Source: UBA1479 sp963976055 (GTDB taxonomy: Bacteria > Pseudomonadota > Alphaproteobacteria > Rhodospirillales > Casp-alpha2). From it: a stretch of 64,000 nt of DNA. The notes under the pieces are model-generated. The model ran no database searches, was not told the DNA's origin, and was given only the letters and a program-made list of their open reading frames with translations. This document shows, one piece after another, positions 46,260-54,439 of this stretch. The stretch's first letter is position 1, and each line of letters begins with the position of its first letter. Location: positions 248,001 through 312,000 of the forward strand of contig CAXBJB010000001.1 in the NCBI GenBank assembly GCA_963976055.1, read 5' to 3'. Both the position numbers and the translations under genes were made by a program.

Positions 46260-46418
46260 ATGCGTATCCTTATCGCCCTTGCCCTGGTGCTTGGATTCTC
46301 GACCGCATCCTGGGCCGATAATGCGAAGCCGTCATCGTCTGACGAGGTGGAGAGTTCCCAGCCCATCGGCGACGCCAACGACTACCAGGGGTGCTCGCAT
46401 TCCAAGCAGACCAGCTAA
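46260..46418 (+). CDS. 52-residue secreted peptide
   Basis: ATG behind GAAGGAGTG. The first 20 residues (MRILIALALVLGFSTASWAD) form a clear signal peptide with an ASWA cleavage site. The mature 33 residues are acidic and Ser-rich, with one Cys in YQGCSHSK. It is convergent with liuB, ending 20 bases from its stop. The function is unknown. Confidence 0.6.
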   Translation: MRILIALALVLGFSTASWADNAKPSSSDEVESSQPIGDANDYQGCSHSKQTS

Positions 46419-46438
46419 GGCCCGGAAAACCGGCTCGA

Positions 46439-48049
46439 TTACATCCTGAAGATGCCGAAGCCACCCGGCGGCGTCGGGCGGTTGAGGGCGATTTTCAAGG
46501 AATGGGCCAGCACCCGGCGGGTTTCCGCCGGGGTGATGATGCCATCGTCCCACAGCCGCGCGGTGGCGTAGAGGGGATCGGCCTGTTCGTTGAACTGGGC
46601 GATGATGGGGGCCTTGAACGCCTGTTCGTCCTCGGCCGACCAATCGCCGCCGTCGCGCTCGATCCCGTCGCGCTTGACCGTCGCCAGCACGCCCGCCGCC
46701 TGTTCGCCGCCCATCACGGCAATCTTGGCGTTCGGCCAGGTCCACAGGAAGCGGGGCGAATAGGCCCGCCCGCACATGCCGTAGTTGCCGCCGCCGTAGG
46801 ATGCGCCGATGAACAGCGTCACCTTGGGCACCCGCGCCGTGGCCACGGCGGTGACCATCTTGGCGCCGTCCTTGGTGATGCCCTCGGCCTCGAACTGGCG
46901 GCCGACGATGAAGCCGGAAATATTTTGCAGGAACACCAGGGGGATGCCCCGCTGGTCGCACAGTTCGATGAAATGGGTCGCCTTCAGGGCCGAGGCGGAA
47001 AACAGGATGCCGTTGTTGGCGACGATGCCCACGGGCACGCCGTCGATATGCGCGAAGGCGCAGACCACGGTTTCGCCGTACAGGCGCTTGAATTCGTCGA
47101 ACCGCGATCCGTCGACGATCCGCGCGATGACCTCGCGCACGTTGTAGGGCAGGCGCGGATCGGCCGGGATGATGCCGTTGATGTCCTCGGGGTCGTAGGC
47201 GGGGTCTTCCGGCGCGGCCAGGGTCACGCCGTTAAGCGCAGGGGCGCGGTTCAGGTGCGACACGGCGGCGCGCGCGATCTCCAACGCATGGCCGTCGTTC
47301 TCGGCGTAATGGTCGGCGACGCCCGACTTGCGGCAATGGACGTCGGCGCCGCCCAGGTCTTCCGCCGTCACTTCCTCGCCCGTGGCGGCCTTGACCAGCG
47401 GGGGGCCGCCCAGGAAGATCGTGCCCTGGCCCTTGACGATGACGCTTTCGTCGCACATGGCGGGAACGTAAGCGCCGCCCGCCGTGCAGGATCCCATGAC
47501 CACGGCGATCTGCGGGATGTTGGCCGCCGACATGTTGGCCTGGTTGAAGAAGATGCGCCCGAAATGGTCGCGGTCGGGGAACACCTGATCCTGGTTGGGC
47601 AGGTTGGCGCCGCCGGAATCCACCAGATAGACGCAGGGCAGGCCGTTCTCCATGGCGATTTCCTGGGCCCGCAGGTGCTTCTTCACGGTCATGGGGTAAT
47701 ACGTTCCGCCCTTCACCGTGGCGTCGTTGCAGACGATCATGCAGTCCGTGCCCGACACGCGGCCGATCCCGGCGATCATGCCGGCCCCCGGCACGCCGCC
47801 GTCGTACATGTTCCAGGCCGCAAGCTGGCCGACCTCCAGGAACGGGCTGCCCGGGTCGAGCAGCCCCGTCACCCGGTCGCGGGGCAGCAGTTTGCCGCGC
47901 GAAAGGTGGCGGTCGCGGGCCTGATCGCTGCCGCCTTTTTCGACGGTCGCGCGGGTGTCTTCCAGCGCGCGGACCAGACCGTCCATGCGCTCCTTGTTCT
48001 TCTTGAACGCCGGGGTGCTGGTGGCGACCTGGGATTCGAACTTGGGCAT
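46439..48049 (-). CDS. liuB: Methylcrotonyl-CoA carboxylase beta (carboxyltransferase) subunit
   Basis: 536 residues from ATG at 48049; the open frame extends upstream but overlaps the dehydrogenase. Acetyl-CoA carboxylase-type carboxyltransferase motifs are present (RGKLLPRDRVTGLLDPGSPFLE; MGSCTAGGAYVPAMCDE; ANNGILFSASALKATHFIELC; IGASYGGGNYGMCGRAYSPRFLW). With a biotinylated alpha subunit it carboxylates 3-methylcrotonyl-CoA in leucine degradation. The alpha subunit (liuD) and hydratase (liuC) are not found downstream where they usually lie. Confidence 0.94.
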   Translation of the reverse strand: MPKFESQVATSTPAFKKNKERMDGLVRALEDTRATVEKGGSDQARDRHLSRGKLLPRDRVTGLLDPGSPFLEVGQLAAWNMYDGGVPGAGMIAGIGRVSGTDCMIVCNDATVKGGTYYPMTVKKHLRAQEIAMENGLPCVYLVDSGGANLPNQDQVFPDRDHFGRIFFNQANMSAANIPQIAVVMGSCTAGGAYVPAMCDESVIVKGQGTIFLGGPPLVKAATGEEVTAEDLGGADVHCRKSGVADHYAENDGHALEIARAAVSHLNRAPALNGVTLAAPEDPAYDPEDINGIIPADPRLPYNVREVIARIVDGSRFDEFKRLYGETVVCAFAHIDGVPVGIVANNGILFSASALKATHFIELCDQRGIPLVFLQNISGFIVGRQFEAEGITKDGAKMVTAVATARVPKVTLFIGASYGGGNYGMCGRAYSPRFLWTWPNAKIAVMGGEQAAGVLATVKRDGIERDGGDWSAEDEQAFKAPIIAQFNEQADPLYATARLWDDGIITPAETRRVLAHSLKIALNRPTPPGGFGIFRM

Positions 48050-49212
48050 TACGCCGTCTCCTGGAACAGTTCGCGGCCGATCAGCATGCGCCGGATTTCC
48101 GACGTGCCGGCGCCGATTTCGTACAGCTTGGCGTCGCGCAGCAGGCGGCCCGTGGGGCTTTCGTTGATATAGCCCATGCCGCCCAGCGCCTGCACGGCCT
48201 GCAAGGCGACCTGGGTCGCCTTCTCGGCGGCATAGAGGATACATCCGGCGGCGTCTTTTCGCGTGGTGCGGCCCCGGTCGGCGGCCTGGGCCACGGCATA
48301 GACATAGGCGCGGCAGGCGTTCATGTCCGTGTACATGTCGGCGAGCTTCCCTTGCATCAACTGGAACTCGCCGATGGGTTGGCCGAATTGCTTGCGGTCG
48401 TGGACATAGGGCACCACGATGTCCAGGCAGGCCTGCATGATGCCGACGGGCCCGGCGGCCAGCACCAGGCGCTCGTAATCCAGGCCGGACATCAGCACCT
48501 TGACCCCCGCGTCGACCTCGCCCAATACATTCTCCATGGGCACCTCGCAGTCTTCGAACACCAGCTCGCAGGTGTCGGAGCCGCGCATGCCCAGCTTGTC
48601 GAGCTTCTGCGCGGTCGAAAACCCGACCATGCCCTTTTCGACCAGGAAGGCGGTGATGCCTTTCGATCCCGCGTCCGGCTGGGTCTTGGCGTAGACCACC
48701 AGAACGTCGGCCTGGGGGCCGTTGGTGATCCACATCTTGGTGCCGTTCAGGATGTAGCGGTCGTTGCGCCGCTCGGCCCGCAGCTTCATGCCGACCACGT
48801 CGGACCCGGCCCCGGGCTCGGACATGGCGAGCGCGCCCAGGTGTTCGCCGGAAATCAGCCGGGGCAGGAACCGCGCCTTCTGGTCCGCCGTGCCGTTGCG
48901 GTTGATCTGGTTGACGCAAAGGTTGGAATGGGCGCCGTAGGACAGCGCCACCGAGGCCGAGGCGCGGGAGATTTCCTCCATCGCCACGCAATGCGCGAGG
49001 TAGCCCATGGCGGCACCCCCGTGGTCCGCGTCCGCCGTAATGCCGAGCAGACCGAGCTTGCCCATCTCCGGCCACAGGTCGCGGGGGAATTCGTTGGTTT
49101 CGTCGATCTCGGCGGCGCGCGGCGCGATCTTGTCCTGCGCAAAGCGGAAAACCATGTCGCGCAGGGCCTCGACCTCGTCGCCCAGGGCAAAGGTCATGCC
49201 GGTGGTGAACAT
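48049..49212 (-). CDS. liuA: Isovaleryl-CoA dehydrogenase
   Basis: 387 residues from ATG at 49212. Acyl-CoA dehydrogenase fold: substrate and FAD segments LGALAMSEPGAGSDV, MWITNGPQADV and QALGGMGYINESPTGRLLRDAKLYEIGAGTSE. The catalytic base is the E in SGLDYERLVLAAGP, the helix-G position specific to isovaleryl-CoA dehydrogenases. It oxidises isovaleryl-CoA to 3-methylcrotonyl-CoA. Its stop shares a base with the liuB start. A 15-bp palindrome lies 65 bases upstream. Confidence 0.94.
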   Translation of the reverse strand: MFTTGMTFALGDEVEALRDMVFRFAQDKIAPRAAEIDETNEFPRDLWPEMGKLGLLGITADADHGGAAMGYLAHCVAMEEISRASASVALSYGAHSNLCVNQINRNGTADQKARFLPRLISGEHLGALAMSEPGAGSDVVGMKLRAERRNDRYILNGTKMWITNGPQADVLVVYAKTQPDAGSKGITAFLVEKGMVGFSTAQKLDKLGMRGSDTCELVFEDCEVPMENVLGEVDAGVKVLMSGLDYERLVLAAGPVGIMQACLDIVVPYVHDRKQFGQPIGEFQLMQGKLADMYTDMNACRAYVYAVAQAADRGRTTRKDAAGCILYAAEKATQVALQAVQALGGMGYINESPTGRLLRDAKLYEIGAGTSEIRRMLIGRELFQETA

Positions 49213-49276
49213 TCGGGACCTCCCAAGTGAGGGGCCGATTATCCTGGTCCCATGACCGGCGCACAAGGCGCTTGGG

Positions 49277-49291
49277 TTGACGTTGCGTCAA
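49277..49291. promoter_or_regulatory. TTGAC-N5-GTCAA palindrome upstream of liuA
   Basis: TTGACGTTGCGTCAA has perfect 5-base arms and a 5-base spacer, 65 bases before the liuA start. The spacer is one base longer than an FNR box, so a different regulator is likely, for example a liu-operon repressor. Inferred from position only. Confidence 0.5.
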
Positions 49292-49300
49292 GAAGGAAGG

Positions 49301-49345
49301 AAACCACAGAGGCGGTGAGGCGGTGAGAAGGAATCGGTGAGAAGA
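49301..49345. repeat. Intergenic repeat containing GGCGGTGAGGCGGTGAGAAGG
   Basis: AAACCACAGAGGCGGTGAGG continues into two GGTGAGAAG units. The same sequence family occurs as an inverted pair at 61071-61144. Noncoding. Confidence 0.6.
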
Positions 49346-49363
49346 AATTAAAGAAACGGGCGC

Positions 49364-49445
49364 GTCATGGCCGGGCGTGACCCGGCCATCCACGTCTGTG
49401 CTCGGGCGCCTTCTCGTGGATGCCCGGATCAAGTCCGGGCATGAC
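49364..49445. repeat. Alphaproteobacterial palindromic intergenic repeat
   Basis: Starts GTCATGGCCGGG and ends CCGGGCATGAC. Inside are ATGGCCGGG/CCCGGCCAT and ATCCACG/CGTGGAT, so the whole 82 bases can fold into nested stems. Translation of this element gives the familiar PGLDPGIH and PGSSPGMT strings, which is a sign of the repeat and not of a gene. Confidence 0.8.
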
Positions 49446-49552
49446 AAAAAATACGTACGTTTCAGGTGTTTCATGGTTCCCTTCTTGCCCTTCCGGCGGT
49501 TTACCGCCAACAATCGGGCAGAAACAAAAACCCACCGCAGGAGACATCCCAC

Positions 49553-49897
49553 ATGACCATCGAACATCTGAACTCGGGCGAAATTCTCAGCCAGGGCACG
49601 GCGACGGACACCACCGTCTATCTGTGCGGCCTGACGGGCGGCGACACGTCCAAGGACGTCGCCGGCCAAACCCGCGACGTGTTGGCCAAGATCGACGCTT
49701 GCCTCGCCCACTACGGCACGGACAAGTCGAAGCTTCTCACCGCCGTGATCTATCTGGACGACCTGCGCCGCAAGCCGGCCATGAACGAGGTTTGGAAGGA
49801 ATGGCTGGGCGATCTCAACCGGCCCGCCAGGGCCTGCGTCGGGGCGCAGCTTGAAATGGGCACCCAGGTCGAGATCATGGTGACGGCGGCGCGCTGA
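49553..49897 (+). CDS. RidA-family protein
   Basis: 114 residues from ATG at 49553 (CAGGAGAC ribosome site). The YjgF/YER057c/UK114 fold is marked by RPARACVGAQL and VEIMVTAAR. The Arg in RPARACV fits the deaminase-type active site. Family members hydrolyse reactive enamine and imine intermediates. It differs from canonical RidA at the N-terminus (EILSQGTATDTTVYLCGLTG), so it belongs to one of the less studied Rid subgroups. Monocistronic. Confidence 0.85.
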   Translation: MTIEHLNSGEILSQGTATDTTVYLCGLTGGDTSKDVAGQTRDVLAKIDACLAHYGTDKSKLLTAVIYLDDLRRKPAMNEVWKEWLGDLNRPARACVGAQLEMGTQVEIMVTAAR

Positions 49898-49901
49898 CCG
49901 C

Positions 49902-50108
49902 CTAGTGCAGACGTCCGCCCCGCGCAGGGGCGCTTTGCGCGGCGATGGCGGCGGCGACCTGACGCCAGGTTTCCGCGCCGTCGCTGTCGCCCTCTGCGTC
50001 CAGTTCGCGCACGCGGCGGTTCGCTTCCGTCAGAGCGGCCTCGCCGTAGCGCAGGATGAAGCGGCGCACAGTTTCGTCGAAGTTTGCGGTACGGCCCCTC
50101 TCGGGCAT
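49902..50108 (-). CDS. 68-residue hypothetical protein
   Basis: From ATG at 50108, preceded by GGAGAG (an alternative start lies at 50138). Helical and charged: TANFDETVRRFILRYGEAALTEANRRVREL followed by WRQVAAAIAAQ. It is a small soluble protein, convergent with ridA (4 bases between stops) and divergent from the FNR-like gene. The family is not recognised. Confidence 0.55.
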   Translation of the reverse strand: MPERGRTANFDETVRRFILRYGEAALTEANRRVRELDAEGDSDGAETWRQVAAAIAAQSAPARGGRLH

Positions 50109-50187
50109 CTCTCCAGTTCCCCCAGAACAGGCGTCCACACCTGACAGGTGGACCTGACAAGGTTATCTCGCCGCCCGGGGCGGGGTG

Positions 50188-50201
50188 TTGATCCAGATCA
50201 A
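50188..50201 (+). promoter_or_regulatory. Perfect FNR box upstream of the first FNR-like gene
   Basis: TTGATCCAGATCAA is an exact match to TTGAT-N4-ATCAA, 79 bases before the ATG at 50280. It implies oxygen or redox control and probable autoregulation of the downstream gene. Confidence 0.85.
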
Positions 50202-50279
50202 TTGCTGATATTAGAATATAAGCGACACTCCACCACGGAATGCCGGCATCGGCTTGATGCCAAACCTTGGGGAATTATC

Positions 50280-50984
50280 ATGGAAACGCCGTGCGCCAAT
50301 TGCGCCCACCGTCAGGCCGCCGAATGGTCGGTCCTAAAGGGGGCGAGCGTCGCCGATATGAATTGCGCCCGCCGCCCGCGGAATTTTCTGGCCGGTGAAG
50401 CCATCTATCACGAAGGCGACGCGGCGACCGGCGTGTATTGCGTGTCGTGGGGCCTGATCGGCATCCGCAAGGTCGACGCGGACGGTGAATCGGTGCTGCT
50501 GCGTCTGGTCCGCCCCGGCGAAACCTTCGGTTACCGCTCGCTTTTGACCGGCATGCCCCACGGCGTCGGCGCGGAAGCCTTGAAGGAAACCCGCGTCTGT
50601 TTTGTCCCGGCATCCGCGGTGCACCGTATGACGGCGGAAAATCCGGCGCTGATCATGGCCTTCTTCCGCCATCTGGCCAAGGATATGGCCGATGCGGAAA
50701 CCAAGGTTCTGGAAACGGTCACGGCGTCCTGCCGGGTGCGTTTCCTGCGTCTTCTGGTCGCGCTGGGCGGCGATGCCGACGGCAACGCCGGATGCGAGGT
50801 GCATCTGGAACTGCCCGTGTCGCGCCAGGACATCGCATCCCTGATCGGGGTGCGGTCGGAAACCATGTCGCGGATCATCCGTGTCATCGAGGACGAGGGG
50901 CTGGCCCATTTCAAGGGCCGCCACGTGGACATCCCCGATTGCCGCCGCCTCGCCGACGAAAGCCTGGGCGGGCTCGCCGCCTAA
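50280..50984 (+). CDS. FNR-like regulator with N-terminal CxxC (copy 1)
   Basis: 234 residues from ATG at 50280; an earlier in-frame ATG at 50148 would place the FNR box inside the coding region. N-terminal cysteines are C5 and C8 (PCANC) and C29; others at C54 and C107. The Crp-type barrel (FLAGEAIYHEGDAATGVYCV) lacks the CRP cAMP residues. The recognition helix is GVRSETMSRII, with the E-x-x-S-R of FNR. A redox-sensitive metal cluster is plausible, but the spacing differs from E. coli FNR (C20, C23, C29, C122). Paralogous to the next gene. Confidence 0.85.
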   Translation: METPCANCAHRQAAEWSVLKGASVADMNCARRPRNFLAGEAIYHEGDAATGVYCVSWGLIGIRKVDADGESVLLRLVRPGETFGYRSLLTGMPHGVGAEALKETRVCFVPASAVHRMTAENPALIMAFFRHLAKDMADAETKVLETVTASCRVRFLRLLVALGGDADGNAGCEVHLELPVSRQDIASLIGVRSETMSRIIRVIEDEGLAHFKGRHVDIPDCRRLADESLGGLAA

Positions 50985-51088
50985 ACAGGGGGCGCTTCAA
51001 TCCGTTTATATCTGCCGGTTCCGGTCGTTTCGCGGCCGGCGCGCACATGCCTGCGACGCAACCGGATTTTGCCTTTCGATACCCGAAA

Positions 51089-51102
51089 TTGATGAATGTC
51101 AA
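51089..51102 (+). promoter_or_regulatory. FNR box upstream of the second FNR-like gene
   Basis: TTGATGAATGTCAA: left half perfect, right half GTCAA with one base off, spacer 4. It lies 70 bases before the ATG at 51172. Confidence 0.8.
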
Positions 51103-51171
51103 TGCACCGATACCGTCAATGCGAGAGGGTGCCCAAAACGGCAACGGCGGCGTTTTTGGGAGGGTGGCCGG

Positions 51172-51879
51172 ATGGGAAGCCAATGCAGCAGGTGCGCCCA
51201 TTGCGCACAAACGGAATGGGGTCTTTTGGATGAGCGCCAATTGGCGCGGCTCGACGCGGGGCGCCGTGTCCGAAAGTTCCTGCCGGGGGAAGTCCTGTTT
51301 CATGAAGGCGACGAACAGACCGGCATCTACTGCGTGCTGGAAGGTCTGGTCGGCCTTCGCAAGGTCGATAGCGGCGGAGAGTCGGCGTTACTGCGTCTGA
51401 TCGGCCCTGGCGGAACGTTCGGTTTTCGGTCGTTGCTGGCCGATGAACCGCATGGGGTCAGTGCAGAGGTGATGAAAGGCACGCGGGTGTGTCATGTGCT
51501 GCCGGGGCCTGCCCGACGGGTCGTCGCCGAGGATCATGGACTCGTCATGCGGTTTTTCCGCCACCTCGCGCGCGATATGGCGGCATCCGACACCCGGGTT
51601 TTGGAAACGGTAACGGCGTCCTGCAGGGTCCGCTTCCTCCGATTGATCCTGAATTGCGGGACACCGGTGACAGGCGTATCCGGCGATGCCCGCATGTCGC
51701 TGGATCTTCCGCTTTCGCGGCAGGATTTCGCATCGATGATCGGCATCCGGCCCGAATCAATGTCCCGCCTCATCCGCAACATCGAGGGCGAGGGGTTGGC
51801 CAGATTCAGTGGCCGACGGGTCGAAATCCTGGACCTTGCCCGGATGGCTTCGGAAAGCGAGTCCCAGACGATCAACTGA
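51172..51879 (+). CDS. FNR-like regulator with N-terminal CxxCxxC (copy 2)
   Basis: 235 residues from ATG at 51172 (GGGAGGGTGG ribosome site). Cysteines are at 5, 8 and 11 (QCSRCAHC), with C54 and C107 matching copy 1. The two proteins align without gaps over the sensory domain (YCVxxGLxGxRKVDxxGES; TVTASCRVRFLR). The recognition helix is GIRPESMSRLI, again E-x-x-S-R. It should read the same TTGAT sites as copy 1, so the two could compete or form heterodimers. Not co-transcribed by necessity, since each has its own box. Confidence 0.85.
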   Translation: MGSQCSRCAHCAQTEWGLLDERQLARLDAGRRVRKFLPGEVLFHEGDEQTGIYCVLEGLVGLRKVDSGGESALLRLIGPGGTFGFRSLLADEPHGVSAEVMKGTRVCHVLPGPARRVVAEDHGLVMRFFRHLARDMAASDTRVLETVTASCRVRFLRLILNCGTPVTGVSGDARMSLDLPLSRQDFASMIGIRPESMSRLIRNIEGEGLARFSGRRVEILDLARMASESESQTIN

Positions 51880-51885
51880 TCGGCG

Positions 51886-52992
51886 TCAGTTTCCGGAAAT
51901 CAGGTCGATCACCTCGCGGGTCACGGCCTGCGTGCCCATGTCGCCGCCGAATTCCATGGGACGCAGGCGGTTCGCCTCGAACCCCCGTTGCACGGCGTCC
52001 TCGATCACCGTGGCCGCGTCGGCCAGCCCGTCGTGGCCGCCCGTGCGGTCCGCGAGGTAATCCAGCATCAGGGCCGCCGACAGGATCGCCGCCAGGGGAT
52101 TGGCCTTGTCCTGGCCCATGATGTCGGGGGCCGAGCCGTGGGCCGGCTGGAACAAGGCGTGGTCGTCGCCGATCTCGGCGCAGGACGCCATGCCCATGCC
52201 GCCGACCAGCCCGCCCGCCAGGTCCGACAGGATGTCGCCGAACATGTTTTCCATGACCAGCACGTCGAACTCCCAGGGCCGGCGGATCAGGTCGAGGGCC
52301 TGGGCATCGACGTAGTTGTAGGACGCGGGGATGTCCGGGAAGGCGGCCTTGCGTTCGTCGAAGATCTTGCGGAAGAAGGCCATGGAGCGGAATACGTTGG
52401 CCTTGTCGACGCAGGTGACCATGCCTTTTCCGCCCTTGGTCTTGCGCTTTTCGGCGAGGCGAAAGGCGAAATCGAACAGCTTTTCCGAGGTCTGCCGGGT
52501 GATGCGCAGGATGTCCTGGACCTCGCTGTCGGTGGCCACGGTCTCGCGCTTGTTGGCGGCGGCGGAATAGAACAGGCCCTCCGTCGATTCCCGGAGGATG
52601 ATCAGGTCGATGGCGTCGGCGCGGGGATCGGCCAGGCGCCGGGGCGCGTTGGGATAGGCCTTCACCGGGCGCACGCCCGCATACAATTGAAACCGTTCGC
52701 GCAGCCGCAGGTGCGGCGAGATTTCCGTGCCGTCCGCGTGGCGCACGGCGGGCAGCCCAATGGCGCCCAACAGGATCGCGTCGGCTTCGGCCGCGGCGTC
52801 TTCGTGCCCGGGCGCCATGTCCCGGCCCGTTTCCTTGAAATACCCGGCCCCAGCCAAAAGATCGGTGCAGGCGAGGCGGAAGCCGCCGCTGCGCGCCCGG
52901 GCCGCCTCGATCACGGCCAGCGCCGCGTCCGTCACGTCGACGCCGATGCCGTCGCCGCGGATCACGGCGATATTGCATAAGGTTTCATTCAT
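51886..52992 (-). CDS. Isocitrate/isopropylmalate dehydrogenase family enzyme
   Basis: 368 residues. NAD-binding beta-decarboxylating dehydrogenase: RGDGIGVDV at the start, the substrate arginines in LRERFQLYAGVRP and ILRESTEG, the catalytic K in VDKANVFRSM and the metal-binding signature NMFGDILSDLAGGLVGG. It could be a 3-isopropylmalate, tartrate or homoisocitrate-type dehydrogenase. The absence of leuCD neighbours and the catabolic neighbours suggest it is not the biosynthetic LeuB. It is divergent from the amidase with only 43 bases between starts. Confidence 0.85.
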   Translation of the reverse strand: MNETLCNIAVIRGDGIGVDVTDAALAVIEAARARSGGFRLACTDLLAGAGYFKETGRDMAPGHEDAAAEADAILLGAIGLPAVRHADGTEISPHLRLRERFQLYAGVRPVKAYPNAPRRLADPRADAIDLIILRESTEGLFYSAAANKRETVATDSEVQDILRITRQTSEKLFDFAFRLAEKRKTKGGKGMVTCVDKANVFRSMAFFRKIFDERKAAFPDIPASYNYVDAQALDLIRRPWEFDVLVMENMFGDILSDLAGGLVGGMGMASCAEIGDDHALFQPAHGSAPDIMGQDKANPLAAILSAALMLDYLADRTGGHDGLADAATVIEDAVQRGFEANRLRPMEFGGDMGTQAVTREVIDLISGN

Positions 52993-53035
52993 ATTGGTGT
53001 TTCCTCGGTTGACCGTTCCGCCCTATCGTATCGCC

Positions 53036-54439
53036 ATGCGCAGCGCAACCGCCTATCGCACCGCCCGGGAACTGGTCGCCGAAGTGGCGGGCGGCCATGC
53101 CGCGCCCTCGGACATCGCCGCCGGGGTGCTGGCGGATATCGCCGCACTCGATCCCAAGCTCAACTGTTTCGCCCATTTCGATCCCGGCGCGGTGATGGCG
53201 CAGGCCCGCACCCTCGACGCCCGCATCGCCAAGGGGGAAGACCTGGGCCCGCTGGCGGGCCTGCCCGTGGCGATCAAGGACCTGATCGCCATGAAGGGGG
53301 CACCCACGGCCTTCGGCTCCAAGATCATGGCCGGCAACGTGATCGACGCCGACGCGCCCTCGGTGGCGCGCATCCGCGCCGCCGGCGCAATCCTGCTGGG
53401 CAAGTCGACGACCAGCGAATTCGGCTGCAAGGCCGTGGGCGACAGCCCGCTCACCGGCATCACCCGCAATCCCTGGAATCTGGACTGCACGCCCGGCGGG
53501 TCCTCGGCCGGGGCGGCGGCGCTGGCGGCCGCGGGCATCACGCCCGTCGCCATCGGCACGGACGGCGGCGGGTCCGTGCGCATCCCGGCCAGCCTCACGG
53601 GCCTGTTCGCCATGAAGGCGCAGTTCGGCCGCGTGCCCGTATGGCCCGCCTCGGCCACCGCGTCCCTCGCCCATGTCGGGCCGCTCAGCCGCGACGTGCG
53701 GGACAGCGCCCTGATGATGGGCGTGATCTCCGGCTTCGACGCCCGCGACCCGTTCGCCGTGGCGGGGCCGGTGCCGGATTATCTCGGCGCCTGCGAGCGC
53801 GATCCCAGGGGGCTGCGCGTCGTCTATTCGGAAACCTTCGGCTACGCCCGGCCCGACCCGGAAATCGCGGCGCTGTGCCGCCGGGCGGCGGACCGCCTGG
53901 CGGCGCTCGGCTGCATCGTCGAGGAAGTGCCGCATCTGTTCGACGATCCCGCCGCCATCTGGGCATCGGAATTCTATGCCGGTGTAGGCGCGCGCCTGAA
54001 GGATGCCATGGCGGCGCGGCGGGCCGACATCGACCCCGGCGTGGCCCGCATGCTCGACATCGCCCTGGCCCAGGACCTCGCCACTTACGCCGCCCGCGTG
54101 TTGGAACGCCATGCCTTCCGGGAAACCGTGCGGCACATCTTCGACACCTACGACGTGATCGCCGGCCCGACTCTGCCGGTCACGGCGGTGCCCGTGGGCC
54201 GCGACACGCCCGAGGGGCTGGAAGACCGCTCCCCCGTGGACTGGGTGTTTTACACCTATCCGTTCAACCTGACGGGCCACCCGGCGGTCAGCATCAACGC
54301 CGGGTTCACGGCGGCCGGTATGCCCACGGGCCTGCAACTGGCCGCTCGGCCGCTTGCGGAGGAAACCCTGTTCACCTTGTCCGCTGCCTATCAGGACGCG
54401 GACCCGGAGCGGGACCGCCGGCCGGAAATTGGCGTCTAG
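53036..54439 (+). CDS. Amidase-signature family hydrolase
   Basis: 467 residues from ATG at 53036. The Ser-cis-Ser-Lys catalytic set is visible: K in PVAIKDLIA, the Ser in CTPGGSSAGAAA and GTDGGGSVRIPAS. The amide substrate is unknown (a GatA role is unlikely, with no gatB/gatC). Its stop overlaps the convergent MlrC-like gene by 4 bases. Confidence 0.9.
   Translation: MRSATAYRTARELVAEVAGGHAAPSDIAAGVLADIAALDPKLNCFAHFDPGAVMAQARTLDARIAKGEDLGPLAGLPVAIKDLIAMKGAPTAFGSKIMAGNVIDADAPSVARIRAAGAILLGKSTTSEFGCKAVGDSPLTGITRNPWNLDCTPGGSSAGAAALAAAGITPVAIGTDGGGSVRIPASLTGLFAMKAQFGRVPVWPASATASLAHVGPLSRDVRDSALMMGVISGFDARDPFAVAGPVPDYLGACERDPRGLRVVYSETFGYARPDPEIAALCRRAADRLAALGCIVEEVPHLFDDPAAIWASEFYAGVGARLKDAMAARRADIDPGVARMLDIALAQDLATYAARVLERHAFRETVRHIFDTYDVIAGPTLPVTAVPVGRDTPEGLEDRSPVDWVFYTYPFNLTGHPAVSINAGFTAAGMPTGLQLAARPLAEETLFTLSAAYQDADPERDRRPEIGV

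Noticed and set aside
49277..49291. Reading TTGACGTTGCGTCAA as a fourth FNR box
   Set aside because: The half-sites are separated by 5 bases and lack the T of TTGAT, so it does not fit the FNR consensus.
49420..49552. Apparent coding start translating as MPGSSPGMT
   Set aside because: This is the translation of the palindromic repeat at 49364-49445, a known false gene in alphaproteobacteria.
46439..49711. A continuous 1090-codon frame that would fuse liuB to an upstream domain
   Set aside because: Residues before the MPKFESQVA start are read out of frame through liuA and the intergenic repeats. The real liuB begins at 48049.
51872..52978. An alternative 368-codon frame over the isopropylmalate-dehydrogenase-family gene
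   Set aside because: Its translation is Arg/Gly/Pro-rich and lacks motifs. The other frame carries the full dehydrogenase signature.
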